From positions 1 through 34,452 of IMG/VR virus record IMGVR_UViG_3300020564_000008: DNA of 34,452 bases; one strand, written 5' to 3'. The translations under genes and the position numbers were made by a program. This DNA comes from a virus. Position 1 is the stretch's first letter, and every line of letters starts with the position of its first letter. Below are positions 1-6,746 of the stretch, piece after piece. The notes below the pieces were generated by a model. It did not search any database. It saw only the letters and a list, made by a program, of their open reading frames with translations, and was not told where the DNA came from.

Positions 1-1
1 T

Positions 2-388
2 TGGTCAAAAGATCCATCCACTCAAGTTGGAGCAGTAATAGTAGATGATAAAAATAGAATAGTTTCATTGGGGTTTAATGGTTTTCCCAAAAATATTAAA
101 GATGACATTAGGTTAGATAACAGGCAAATGAAGTATAATATAGTAGTTCACGCAGAGTGTAACGCTATTATGTTTGCTAACAAAAATCTAGAAAATTGCA
201 CAATATATACGCACCCATTTCAGCCATGCTCAAAGTGTGCTGGAATGATCATTCAGTCTGGAATCAAAAGGGTGGTCACTCTGCCACTATCTAAAGAACA
301 TTCAAGATGGTCAGAAGACTTTGATATAGCTAAAAATCTATTATTGGAATCTAACACTGAGTTAACATACATAACACAACATGGATGA
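2..388 (+). CDS. dCMP deaminase, 5' end cut by window edge
   Basis: Zinc-dependent deoxycytidylate deaminase, which converts dCMP to dUMP for thymidylate synthesis in the cytoplasm. The open frame runs off the left edge, so the true start is missing. The visible N-terminal part reads WSKDPSTQVGAVIVDD, then a GFNGFP segment, both typical of the family. The zinc and catalytic motif HAECNA (His codon at 149-151) and the second zinc motif PCSKC follow, then the family-like GIKRVV. The stop overlaps the ATG of the next small gene, so the two are probably translationally coupled. With the ribonucleotide reductase and dUTPase further right it fits a phage nucleotide-supply set. The family call is firm; substrate (dCMP rather than free cytidine) is inferred from family resemblance. 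Confidence 0.9.
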   Translation, partial: WSKDPSTQVGAVIVDDKNRIVSLGFNGFPKNIKDDIRLDNRQMKYNIVVHAECNAIMFANKNLENCTIYTHPFQPCSKCAGMIIQSGIKRVVTLPLSKEHSRWSEDFDIAKNLLLESNTELTYITQHG

Positions 389-575
389 CAATAAAGAAAA
401 TATTCGTATGCTTGTTGAGGAAGCTATTAAATATCACAAGATTGATTTCTTAGTGACATTAATAGCAAAGTTTCAATCCGAATATATAGACATAGCAAAG
501 TTAGCTACTGAAGATCAGTACCAAATAAGCTGGACACACAAACAGGTTTTAGATTTTATCACTTACGAAATGTAG
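381..575 (+). CDS. small hypothetical protein (64 aa)
   Basis: I do not recognise this protein. It is 64 residues, charged and probably helical, with no signal peptide, membrane segment or metal motif. Its ATG lies inside the last codons of the deaminase gene (8-base overlap) and there is no good Shine-Dalgarno site, so translation is probably coupled to the upstream gene. The tight overlap and phage-like spacing are the main reasons to accept it as real. Confidence 0.6.
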   Translation: MDDNKENIRMLVEEAIKYHKIDFLVTLIAKFQSEYIDIAKLATEDQYQISWTHKQVLDFITYEM

Positions 576-578
576 GCA

Positions 579-607
579 TTGCAAGTTTTTCTAACGCGGG
601 CTATAAT
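579..607 (+). promoter_or_regulatory. sigma-70-type promoter before the 622 gene
   Basis: TTGCAA (579-584) and a perfect TATAAT (602-607) are separated by 17 bases. The expected transcription start at about 613-615 falls inside the AAGGAG ribosome site (611-616) of the next gene. A transcript from here would therefore have almost no leader for that gene and may mainly serve the genes after it. Confidence 0.55.
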
Positions 608-621
608 AAAAAGGAGACTAT

Positions 622-798
622 ATGACAGTTTTGGAAATGGCAGAGGCTCACCTTAACACGGTAGCTAAAGCAATTGTTGATTTGCAAAATCAAAAGAATG
701 CTATTGAACAAGAGATCAATAAGCTAAATGAATATCTACAGTTAGGTCGAGATGAAGTTACTAAAGCTAGATCTAATGTAGTAAAATCGGTCGAGTAA
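622..798 (+). CDS. small coiled-coil hypothetical protein (58 aa)
   Basis: A 58-residue open frame preceded by a strong AAGGAG site six bases before the ATG. The sequence starts MTVLEMAEAHLNTVAKAIVD and continues as an uninterrupted Glu/Lys/Gln-rich helix with leucines or isoleucines at heptad-like spacing, so a short coiled coil is likely over residues 15-45. No family is recognised. It sits between a promoter and the 826 gene, in line with the small genes before ssb. Such proteins often act as adaptors or oligomerising subunits, but nothing here shows which. Confidence 0.7.
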   Translation: MTVLEMAEAHLNTVAKAIVDLQNQKNAIEQEINKLNEYLQLGRDEVTKARSNVVKSVE

Positions 799-825
799 AA
801 GAAATCATTTTTAGGAGATTAAGCC

Positions 826-1146
826 ATGAAGTTTAGTGAATTTTACAATCGTTTGGACAACATTGCCTTTGCATACCATTGGAATGTTGATAATCATAAT
901 AGGCTGGTAGCCACAATTCAAAGTGGCCCAGCGAGAGGTTTTACTCTAAATCCAATTACAGCACTTGCTCACAAGTCTGGGTTGGGCTTCTTTAGAAACA
1001 CTAGAGAAGATACAGAGTTTGCTGCAAGCCTTCTTGGAATTTCAAGAAAGCTAGCAAGAAATATTTATAGTGCCACGCTTGGCACATATAATCGTGGAAA
1101 TACGCAGGTTGTTCGTGGTAGAATTCGTAACGCACTGGAGGTATGA
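826..1146 (+). CDS. hypothetical protein upstream of ssb (106 aa)
   Basis: Unrecognised 106-residue basic protein with a good AGGAG site (813-817) before its ATG. The N-terminal half (KFSEFYNRLDNIAFAYHW) is aromatic-rich. The C-terminal half contains a short segment, FAASLLGISRKLARNIYSA, that could form a helix-turn-helix. The C-terminal end is arginine-rich (VVRGRIRNALEV). It precedes ssb by four bases and the ssb ribosome site lies inside its last codons, so the two genes are probably co-expressed and perhaps functionally linked in DNA handling. That link is inference from position and charge only. Confidence 0.7.
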   Translation: MKFSEFYNRLDNIAFAYHWNVDNHNRLVATIQSGPARGFTLNPITALAHKSGLGFFRNTREDTEFAASLLGISRKLARNIYSATLGTYNRGNTQVVRGRIRNALEV

Positions 1147-1150
1147 TAGC

Positions 1151-1492
1151 ATGAATATTAATACTTGGCTAGGATGTGGAAGACTAACAAAGGATGCAGA
1201 ATTTAGCGTAACACAGAAGGGTACTTCTATGGCTAAGTTTCGCATGGCTGTTAATGATCGACGTAATGATGACACCCTATATCTCAACGTTCTTTGTTTC
1301 GGCAAGATGGCTGAAGCACTTAAGGACCATTTGAGCAAGGGTAGACTAGTTGGTGTACAAGGTAAGATCAAGATTGATGATTACCAAGATAAGGAAGGCA
1401 ATCAAAGGAATTCTGTCTGCGTAATGGCTGATGAAATTTCTCTTGGGCCGTCTGGTGGCACTACACAGGACATTAAAGAAACAGTTGCCTGA
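1151..1492 (+). CDS. ssb: single-stranded DNA-binding protein
   Basis: Bacterial-type OB-fold SSB, which coats single-stranded DNA during replication and recombination. The 113-residue protein starts MNINTWLGCGRLTKDAE, matching the usual first strand and the GRLTKDPE-like motif. It continues with TSMAKFRMAVN, TLYLNVLCFGKMAEALKDHLSKGRLVGVQGKI and a DKEGNQRNSV segment, all in family order. The C-terminal tail is short and lacks the acidic DDDIPF-like tip used by bacterial SSBs to recruit partners. I chose the ATG at 1151 because GGAGGT (1137-1142) sits eight bases upstream; the open frame extends left to a non-ATG codon but that part has no SSB similarity. A strong terminator follows. Confidence 0.93.
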   Translation: MNINTWLGCGRLTKDAEFSVTQKGTSMAKFRMAVNDRRNDDTLYLNVLCFGKMAEALKDHLSKGRLVGVQGKIKIDDYQDKEGNQRNSVCVMADEISLGPSGGTTQDIKETVA

Positions 1493-1516
1493 ATCTGACT
1501 AGTTACCTTTCAATTG

Positions 1517-1559
1517 AAGTGGCCCGATAAGCAATTTGGCGTATCGGGCCATTTCTTTT
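1517..1559 (+). terminator. rho-independent terminator after ssb
   Basis: TGGCCCGATA (1520-1529) pairs perfectly with TATCGGGCCA (1542-1551) around a 12-base loop. Three further weak pairs extend the stem, and TTTCTTTT follows. This is the clearest terminator in the window. It separates the ssb unit from the next promoter. Confidence 0.85.
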
Positions 1560-1571
1560 GAAGTCTACGCC

Positions 1572-1599
1572 TTGACTAAGACGATAACAGTGGTATAAT
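1572..1599 (+). promoter_or_regulatory. sigma-70-type promoter before the 1620 gene
   Basis: TTGACT (1572-1577) and TATAAT (1594-1599) are 16 bases apart, directly downstream of the ssb terminator, which is a convincing promoter position. The predicted start, about 1606, coincides with the first base of the AAAGGAG ribosome site (1606-1612) of the 1620 gene. Confidence 0.7.
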
Positions 1600-1619
1600 G
1601 AACGTAAAGGAGATAAGCT

Positions 1620-1997
1620 ATGAATCCACAACCGTCAGAAACCGCTGGTGCAGTTTGGGCAATTATTTTTGTGCTTGGTATCGCATTCTTTGCACTCAAA
1701 GCTTTTCTTGAAGGTGAGAAGCACACAGTTCCTAACGATTTATTTACATTGGGTTATATCGAAAACAATACACCAACTCCAACTATTTATAACACAACAA
1801 ATAATACTAACAATGTCCATAAAACTATCAACACAACAAAAAACAATACAATTACAAAGTTGCAGTTAGATTGTATTGATACCCTTGTTGCAGTTGGATA
1901 TAAAAAGACTATTGCTAGGAAAATGGTACTTGATTATTTCAAGAATAATACAGCTAAAAGTGTACACGAATTCATATCGGACATTATGAAGAAATGA
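1620..1997 (+). CDS. membrane-anchored protein with Asn/Thr-rich linker and small C-terminal helical domain
   Basis: A 125-residue protein with three clear parts. Residues 11-30 (VWAIIFVLGIAFFALKAF) form a single membrane helix. Residues about 48-80 are a low-complexity linker rich in Asn and Thr with many N-x-T triplets. Residues about 82-125 form a compact helical unit containing DTLVAVGYKKTIARKMVLDYF, which resembles the three-helix UBA-like fold of the RuvA C-terminal domain. It is preceded by a promoter and AAAGGAG. Its stop overlaps the next start (ATGA). Function is unknown; the arrangement suggests a peripheral domain tethered to the inner membrane by a flexible linker. The domain resemblance is by eye only. 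Confidence 0.75.
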   Translation: MNPQPSETAGAVWAIIFVLGIAFFALKAFLEGEKHTVPNDLFTLGYIENNTPTPTIYNTTNNTNNVHKTINTTKNNTITKLQLDCIDTLVAVGYKKTIARKMVLDYFKNNTAKSVHEFISDIMKK

Positions 1998-2401
1998 ACA
2001 TTATAGACCAATCATTTGACATAGCGTTATCTTTACTACCAAAAGCTAAACAGGCTAGAAGTACAAAAAATAAATTCTTTCACTTTGCCTTTGGATTCAG
2101 AAAGAACAAGCTATTAGCTATAGGGCAAAACAATCCAGAAAAAACTCATACTCAAGCGTTGCTGTTGTCTAAAAGATTCAATCTTGATACAGATTATCCA
2201 TATTTCCACGCAGAGACAGATTTGATATCTAGGCTGTGGGGAAAGTATTATATAGATGGCAGCATGAAAATGGTAATAGTAAGGCTTAATAAGAGGGGCC
2301 AATTGCGTTGTAGTAAACCGTGCGAAAAGTGTGATCAAATTATTAGATCTTTAGGCATTAACAAGGTTTGGTGGAGTATAGATAATGGATTCAATCAATA
2401 A
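1994..2401 (+). CDS. cytidine-deaminase-fold protein (second, divergent deaminase)
   Basis: A 135-residue protein with the two zinc motifs of the cytidine deaminase superfamily: FHAETD (His72, Glu74) and KPCEKCDQII (Cys110, Cys113). The region between them (KMVIVRLNKRGQLRCSKPC) matches the usual strand leading to the second zinc site, and SLGINKVWWS follows like the GIkrV strand of dCMP deaminases. The N-terminal part is unlike the dCMP deaminase at the left edge, so this is a separate gene and not a recent duplicate. The substrate cannot be read from sequence: a free base, nucleotide or RNA base are all possible. It overlaps both neighbours and precedes the deoxyribosyltransferase-like gene, so it may act in nucleotide salvage or modification. 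Confidence 0.8.
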   Translation: MNIIDQSFDIALSLLPKAKQARSTKNKFFHFAFGFRKNKLLAIGQNNPEKTHTQALLLSKRFNLDTDYPYFHAETDLISRLWGKYYIDGSMKMVIVRLNKRGQLRCSKPCEKCDQIIRSLGINKVWWSIDNGFNQ

Positions 2402-2927
2402 TCTTAAAGGTATGCGTACCTATCTCATAGGAGCTATGGACAGGGTTAAAGACGGTGGGATACAGTGGAGGCAAAGAATTACTCCACATCTTAAGCAAAT
2501 GAACATAAAAGTTCTTGATCCATGCGATCAACCAATTCATTCAACCAAACAGGAAGAGGAATCTAGACAGTGGATAGACCACTATAAAGAAACGGGCCAA
2601 TATAGCAAAATAAGAAAAACGTATGGATCAATACGTAATGCGGACTTGCGATGCGTAGACGTTTCAGATTTCTTAATAGCACACATTGATCTAGATGTTC
2701 ATGCCTGTGGAACATACGAAGAGATAGTAACTGCTAATGGGCAAAAGAAGCCAATACTAATATGGTGCGAACAAGGCAAGAACAAAGCTCCTAATTGGTT
2801 ATTTTTCATGTTAGATCATGAACAAATATTTGGATCAATGCAAGAAATTATTGACTATTTGCAACATATCAACACCGTTGAGGACAAGACAAAACTAAAG
2901 AGATGGTTCTTTTTTAAGGAATTATGA
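2385..2927 (+). CDS. nucleoside 2-deoxyribosyltransferase-like protein
   Basis: A 180-residue protein resembling the phage branch of the nucleoside 2-deoxyribosyltransferase superfamily. The N-terminal RTYLIGAMDRVKDGG is the Rossmann-like first strand with the GAM/GPM turn. DVSDFLIAHIDLDVHACGTYEEI carries the expected aspartates and a glutamate pair (Glu112/Glu113) in the place of the catalytic Glu, and KKPILIW is the following strand. Known members exchange bases on deoxyribose or hydrolyse deoxynucleotides; which applies here is unknown. The ATG at 2385 has GGAG (2373-2376) eight bases upstream; an internal ATG at 2412 is possible but has poor spacing. It overlaps the deaminase-fold gene by 17 bases, which supports joint action on nucleotides. 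Confidence 0.75.
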   Translation: MDSINNLKGMRTYLIGAMDRVKDGGIQWRQRITPHLKQMNIKVLDPCDQPIHSTKQEEESRQWIDHYKETGQYSKIRKTYGSIRNADLRCVDVSDFLIAHIDLDVHACGTYEEIVTANGQKKPILIWCEQGKNKAPNWLFFMLDHEQIFGSMQEIIDYLQHINTVEDKTKLKRWFFFKEL

Positions 2928-3640
2928 TGCATTTTAATAACGTAACGCTAGTAACCGTATTGGGATTGCCAGAACACGCATACCAAACAGCAGTGGCTTT
3001 AAAAAGATGTCTAAGTCAAGCCAGCTTTCAGGATGTCAAGATTATTTCATGTATAGACATACCACAATGCGACATCCCGATTATTAAAATACCAACAACA
3101 ACTAGAGAATCTTACAGTGAATTTTTAGTTCATGGCCTGAAAGATTATATTGATACTGAGTTTTGTTTAACTTTTCAACAGGACGGTTTTATAATCAATA
3201 CTCAATTCTGGACAGATGAATTTTTAAACTATGACTATATTGGTGCGCCTTGGTTAATGTCAGGATTTGATTTGCAAAATATGAAGCAGAACAAGCCATT
3301 CAATTTAGTTGGTAATGGTGGATTTTCCCTAAGAAGCAAAAAATACTTGCAAGATGCATCAACTATTAAGTATAATCCTAGAGTAAAATTCCAAACACAT
3401 ATAGAAGCTGGAGAATTAGCGACTCCAGAGGATTGGTTTATTTGCTCATATAATTATGTTAAGACTTTGGAAATGGGAATTAAGTACCCAAGCGTAAAGC
3501 TTGCTTATAGATTTTCCATTGAGCATCCATCTGTAAGTAAACCTTTTGATAGAAATAAACTAGAAACTTATCAATCTTTTGGCTTTCACGGATCTTTTAA
3601 TGTCGCAGCCATGAAAACGCTAGAAAAGGAATTAAAATGA
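2924..3640 (+). CDS. DUF5672-type putative glycosyltransferase
   Basis: A 238-residue cytoplasmic protein matching the DUF5672 family, which is regarded as glycosyltransferase-like and is common in large phages and in bacterial glycan clusters. Diagnostic segments in order are CLTFQQDGFI (about 81-90), YDYIGAPW (103-110) and VGNGGFSLRSKKYL (129-142), then EDWFICSY and FSIEHP near the C-terminus. The start overlaps the previous stop (ATGA), with a second ATG immediately after. The next gene is a GT-B type glycosyltransferase, joined by another ATGA overlap, so the two probably act on the same sugar chain. Donor and acceptor are unknown; candidates are virion proteins, modified DNA bases or the host surface. 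Confidence 0.82.
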   Translation: MMHFNNVTLVTVLGLPEHAYQTAVALKRCLSQASFQDVKIISCIDIPQCDIPIIKIPTTTRESYSEFLVHGLKDYIDTEFCLTFQQDGFIINTQFWTDEFLNYDYIGAPWLMSGFDLQNMKQNKPFNLVGNGGFSLRSKKYLQDASTIKYNPRVKFQTHIEAGELATPEDWFICSYNYVKTLEMGIKYPSVKLAYRFSIEHPSVSKPFDRNKLETYQSFGFHGSFNVAAMKTLEKELK

Positions 3641-4698
3641 ACATAGTTGCTCCAATAAATCAATTAGGATATGGCGTTGCATCTCTAAATATTGTAAAGC
3701 ACATGGCAGCTAAAAGAAAAACATCTTTATGGTGCTTGGGACAGCCACAAGTAACAAACCAAGAAGATGCCAATATTATATCTCAGTGCCTTAAGAATGC
3801 AAGCTTTCTGGATTTTAACGCTCCTTGTATTAAGATATGGCACCAACATGATATGTCTCAGTTCGCAGGCAAAGGACGTAGAATTGGGTTTCCAATCTTT
3901 GAATTAGATGAGTTTAGCGAACTAGAAAAACATCATCTAAATTCCCTAGATAGTCTCTTTGTGTGTTCACAGTGGGCTAAAAATGTAGCTATTAATAACT
4001 TAAAGTTATCCCCAGAGAACATTCATATTATACCGCTTGGTGTTGACAATGAAATTTTTACAGCCCAAAATAACCAACAATCTAACAAAACCATATTCTT
4101 TAACTGTGGCAAGTGGGAAATTAGGAAGGGTCATGACGTTATACCGGAGATATTCTCTAGTGCTTTTAATGAAGATGACGATGTAGAATTATGGATGATG
4201 TGCCAAAACCCATTCTTAAAGCCAGAAGAAGAAACCGCTTGGAGAAATCTATATCTAAAAACCAAGCTAGGTAGTAAAATTAGGTTTATAGACAGAGTTA
4301 ATACCCAAAAAGAAGTGTATAATATAATGTGCCAAACCGATTGCGGGCTATTTCCAGCAAGAGCAGAGGGATGGAATCTGGAGTTATTGGAAATGATGGC
4401 TTGCGGAAAATATACAATAGCCACAAATTGTGCTGCTCATACAGAGTTTTGTAACGACGCAAATTGTCGCCTAATAGATATTAATAGTTACGAAACGGCA
4501 TATGATGGGCAGTGGTTTCATGGTACTCATGGGAAATGGGCAAAGCTTGGCAAAGATCAAATAGACCAAGCCGTAGAGCATTGTAGAGCTATCCATTCGC
4601 TTAAACAGGGCGGTTTAGATCAAAACAAGGCTGGAATTGAAACGGCGAAAACCTTTACTTGGGATAACTCCACAAACCACATACTATCACATGTTTGA
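3637..4698 (+). CDS. GT-B glycosyltransferase (GT4-like)
   Basis: A 353-residue glycosyltransferase of the retaining GT4 type, a two-domain Rossmann enzyme that uses a nucleotide sugar. The N-terminal domain has LFVCSQWAKN. The linker has the common IIPLGVDNEIF (131-141). The C-terminal domain opens with FFNCGKWEIRKGHDVI, the typical strand of the donor domain, and includes ARAEGWNLELLEMMACGKY with the E-x7-E pair (Glu244, Glu252) that contacts the sugar nucleotide. Length is normal for the family. It overlaps both neighbours and forms a pair with the DUF5672 gene. The acceptor is unknown. It could decorate the Thr-rich fibre linkers encoded downstream, which is inference. Confidence 0.88.
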   Translation: MNIVAPINQLGYGVASLNIVKHMAAKRKTSLWCLGQPQVTNQEDANIISQCLKNASFLDFNAPCIKIWHQHDMSQFAGKGRRIGFPIFELDEFSELEKHHLNSLDSLFVCSQWAKNVAINNLKLSPENIHIIPLGVDNEIFTAQNNQQSNKTIFFNCGKWEIRKGHDVIPEIFSSAFNEDDDVELWMMCQNPFLKPEEETAWRNLYLKTKLGSKIRFIDRVNTQKEVYNIMCQTDCGLFPARAEGWNLELLEMMACGKYTIATNCAAHTEFCNDANCRLIDINSYETAYDGQWFHGTHGKWAKLGKDQIDQAVEHCRAIHSLKQGGLDQNKAGIETAKTFTWDNSTNHILSHV

Positions 4699-5077
4699 TT
4701 TTCTATTCAAAAAAAATATTCCAGCAATATCTGAAGAGCCACAAGAACAAGAAATTGATAGCAATGTTCTTGCATCTATCACATATCATATTTTAGACGA
4801 TGAGCATAGAACACCAATGATAGACATTGGCTTAAGTGACTACGATTCAAAATCTATCAATGCGCTATGTAAAATACTAGATATATTAAGCCAAGATTCC
4901 AGCTATTTAGAAACCATAGAGATGGTAAAAAATGGCCTTATAAAAGAGGGCCAAGAAGAAGCACTAATCAAAATTTTTACACATATTAGTGAACAGGCTG
5001 GTAAAAAAATAATACGCAGTAGTAAGGAGAGTATGAAGGACGAACCTTGTATCAAGCCTTCCGATATGCTAAGATAG
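4691..5077 (+). CDS. hypothetical acidic protein (128 aa)
   Basis: Unrecognised soluble protein that starts MFDFLFKKNIPAISEEPQEQE, overlapping the glycosyltransferase end by eight bases. The frame extends left to a TTG at 4637 but that section lies wholly inside the glycosyltransferase gene, so I prefer ATG 4691 even though no good ribosome site is visible. The body is helical and acidic, with an even spacing of Leu and Ile (NALCKILDILSQDSSYLETIEMVKNGL). No metal, nucleotide or membrane motif is seen. Similar short acidic proteins often precede phage virion genes, but no role can be assigned. Confidence 0.6.
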   Translation: MFDFLFKKNIPAISEEPQEQEIDSNVLASITYHILDDEHRTPMIDIGLSDYDSKSINALCKILDILSQDSSYLETIEMVKNGLIKEGQEEALIKIFTHISEQAGKKIIRSSKESMKDEPCIKPSDMLR

Positions 5078-5091
5078 CAAAGGAGTCTGCT

Positions 5092-5550
5092 GTGAAGAAA
5101 AAACTGAAGATTGGCTGGCAAAAGTACGAAGATCTTATAGAGCAACAGATGTCATCTCCATTGATTGGAACATTAATGGAAAACATTATGAGCCAAATGA
5201 TGGAAGCTATACCAATAGATGAAAGTGAAGATGAAGATGAAGATGAAGTAGGAAAAGTTCAAGTTCCAATGCCAGCACCGATGATGATACCAATGTCTCA
5301 ACAGTTAATAGAGGATATCTCAATGTTATCCAATTATGACTGCTGGATTGGTCATACTAATTTCGACATTACCAATAGAATCAAAGAAACCCTTAATTCA
5401 ATTGATGGTGTTGAGATACTAAAAATCTGTAGCAGATATAGGTTTTTTATAGGTATTGGTCAGATGTTTAATTTTGCGGAAGTAAGGAAAAGTATTGAAA
5501 ACGAACTAATTAGTAAAAAGGAAACACAAAATGATAGAGGAAAAGATTGA
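5092..5550 (+). CDS. hypothetical protein with acidic Asp/Glu run (152 aa), GTG start
   Basis: Unrecognised. I choose the GTG at 5092 because a strong AAAGGAG (5079-5085) sits six bases before it; the frame continues left to a TTG at 5047 inside the previous gene but without such a site. The protein has a basic N-terminus (MKKKLKIGWQKYEDL), a run of Asp/Glu residues (DESEDEDEDE) encoded by near-perfect GATGAA repeats, a Met/Pro-rich stretch (VPMPAPMMIPMSQQ) and a folded-looking C-terminus (YDCWIGHTNFDITNRIKETL and CSRYRFFIGIGQMF). The stop overlaps the sigma-like gene by 20 bases, so the two are probably made together. An anti-sigma or partner role is conceivable but unsupported. Confidence 0.65.
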   Translation: MKKKLKIGWQKYEDLIEQQMSSPLIGTLMENIMSQMMEAIPIDESEDEDEDEVGKVQVPMPAPMMIPMSQQLIEDISMLSNYDCWIGHTNFDITNRIKETLNSIDGVEILKICSRYRFFIGIGQMFNFAEVRKSIENELISKKETQNDRGKD

Positions 5551-6010
5551 TGTTAAGATTGAAAAGGCTCTACAGAACAAAGACATAACTAACATTATGC
5601 ACAAGGCGGCTAAGAGGTTTAGAAACCAATTAGATAAGGACACAATATATACTTGTCAAATCAATGCTTTGTGGAAGGCTTTTCTCAATTTTAAGCCAGA
5701 AAAGAACACTAAATTCACAACCTATTTGTTCAACGGGGTGTTTATTGAGTGCCTTAAAGAGATCAAATTCAAGAATAAGTCAAACAGGTGCAAGCACAAG
5801 TTGCATGACAATATTGCTGAAAATAATGAGCGATATTTGATGGTAGATATTCTTGATGAAATCACTAATGAAGAAGATAGGCAGCTATTATTGGATAAGA
5901 TTAGTAATATGACCATCCAAGAAATGGCAAACAAAAGGAACATTAGCAGAGAAACTGTAAGGAAGAAGCTGAAAAAGTTGACCAAAAACTTCCAGCGAAA
6001 ATTCCTTTAA
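5531..6010 (+). CDS. sigma-factor-like transcription protein
   Basis: A 159-residue protein with the look of a minimal sigma factor. Residues about 28-84 resemble sigma region 2: NALWKAFLNFKPEKNTKFTT is close to the usual aLwkAv.kFdp.kg.kFsTYl, followed by a basic helix (CLKEIKFKNKSNR) where region 2.4 would contact the -10 element. Residues 117-152 form a C-terminal helix-turn-helix like region 4 (MTIQEMANKRNISRETVRKKLKKL). Compared with a full sigma-70 it lacks regions 1 and 3. Phage T4 gp55 is a comparable small late sigma, though I cannot claim orthology. Placement immediately before the virion and lysis genes fits a late-gene regulator. AAAAGGA lies just before the ATG. Confidence 0.75.
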   Translation: MIEEKIDVKIEKALQNKDITNIMHKAAKRFRNQLDKDTIYTCQINALWKAFLNFKPEKNTKFTTYLFNGVFIECLKEIKFKNKSNRCKHKLHDNIAENNERYLMVDILDEITNEEDRQLLLDKISNMTIQEMANKRNISRETVRKKLKKLTKNFQRKFL

Positions 6011-6014
6011 AGTG

Positions 6015-6020
6015 TATAAT
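6015..6020 (+). promoter_or_regulatory. possible -10-only promoter before the 6089 gene
   Basis: A perfect TATAAT stands in the 78-base gap between the sigma-like gene and the next gene. No acceptable -35 hexamer lies 16-18 bases upstream. It could be recognised by the phage sigma-like protein alone, or be chance in AT-rich DNA. The downstream gene also has its own ribosome site, ACGGAGAAG. Confidence 0.3.
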
Positions 6021-6088
6021 TTATTAGGACTAGGACTTTTTACAGGATGCGGACTAACCATTTCAATTAATTTTACGGAGAAGATATA

Positions 6089-6724
6089 ATGGCAAGTACA
6101 ACTGTAAACGGTTCTGGAACAAGAAACAACGGTGGAACAATAGTCAATGCTGGCAATGTAGCCCTCAACGGTCCCGTTACAAAAGTAATCGGTTTAAATG
6201 AGCTTCACGCCAATGCAGACTATGGTTCTAAAGTCGTAGCTAATGATGGTACTGGTGGCTCCACAAGTGATCCTTGGGGCGTTACTAAGGCTCTTTCAAG
6301 TGGCACTTTGGCCTATTTTCCAAATGCCGCTGCTGGCGAAAGAAACTTCATTGTGAAGTGCGCTGGTGACAGTGCAGCTAAGATTAACAATGTAGCAACA
6401 GATATGCTCAACGTTCCCGGTGCTGAGTATGACGGTGTTGATCGTTCTTCTATTCACAAGCTAGTTAAGACTCGTAGAATTGGCTCTTACGCCGATACTG
6501 CGATTAATATGCTAGCAAGACCATCCACACAGGTCGTTCCCGGCAGAACAAAGGGTACTGGCGCTGGAAGTGCAAGCAATTTCGTTCAGATGGACGGCTC
6601 AACAGCCGCATCAGATGACGCTGCTACACCAACCAGATCAGTTCCCGGTGAGCTTACATACATGTTTGGATCAGTTGTTCCACTCAATGTTGATTATAAG
6701 GCCAGAGACAGCTACGAAGCTTAA
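6089..6724 (+). CDS. hypothetical protein, possibly a virion protein (211 aa)
   Basis: Not recognised. The protein is 211 residues, rich in Gly, Ala, Ser, Thr and Asn and low in Lys and Glu, a composition usual for phage structural proteins. It begins MASTTVNGSGTRNNGGTIVN and has no signal peptide or membrane helix. It follows the sigma-like gene, has ACGGAGAAG before its ATG, and is closed by a hairpin (6747-6774), so it may be a single highly expressed unit. Codon use looks more even and the DNA less AT-rich than in neighbouring genes (for example GTTCCCGG repeated), which also suggests high expression. Candidates are a minor capsid, head-decoration or tail protein. No motif settles this. 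Confidence 0.75.
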   Translation: MASTTVNGSGTRNNGGTIVNAGNVALNGPVTKVIGLNELHANADYGSKVVANDGTGGSTSDPWGVTKALSSGTLAYFPNAAAGERNFIVKCAGDSAAKINNVATDMLNVPGAEYDGVDRSSIHKLVKTRRIGSYADTAINMLARPSTQVVPGRTKGTGAGSASNFVQMDGSTAASDDAATPTRSVPGELTYMFGSVVPLNVDYKARDSYEA

Positions 6725-6746
6725 TTTTCAATTAGCACTTATTTGG

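Noticed and set aside
1070-1150. Longer ssb frame starting upstream at a non-ATG codon
   Set aside because: The extra 27 residues overlap the preceding gene, have no SSB similarity, and the ATG at 1151 has a well-placed GGAGGT.
5221-5250. GATGAA repeat as a separate regulatory repeat
   Set aside because: It is in frame and simply encodes the Asp/Glu run of the 5092 gene.
6083-6091. TATAAT overlapping the start of the 6089 gene as a promoter
   Set aside because: Transcription from it would begin inside the gene; it arises from GATATAATGG around the start codon and has no -35 box.
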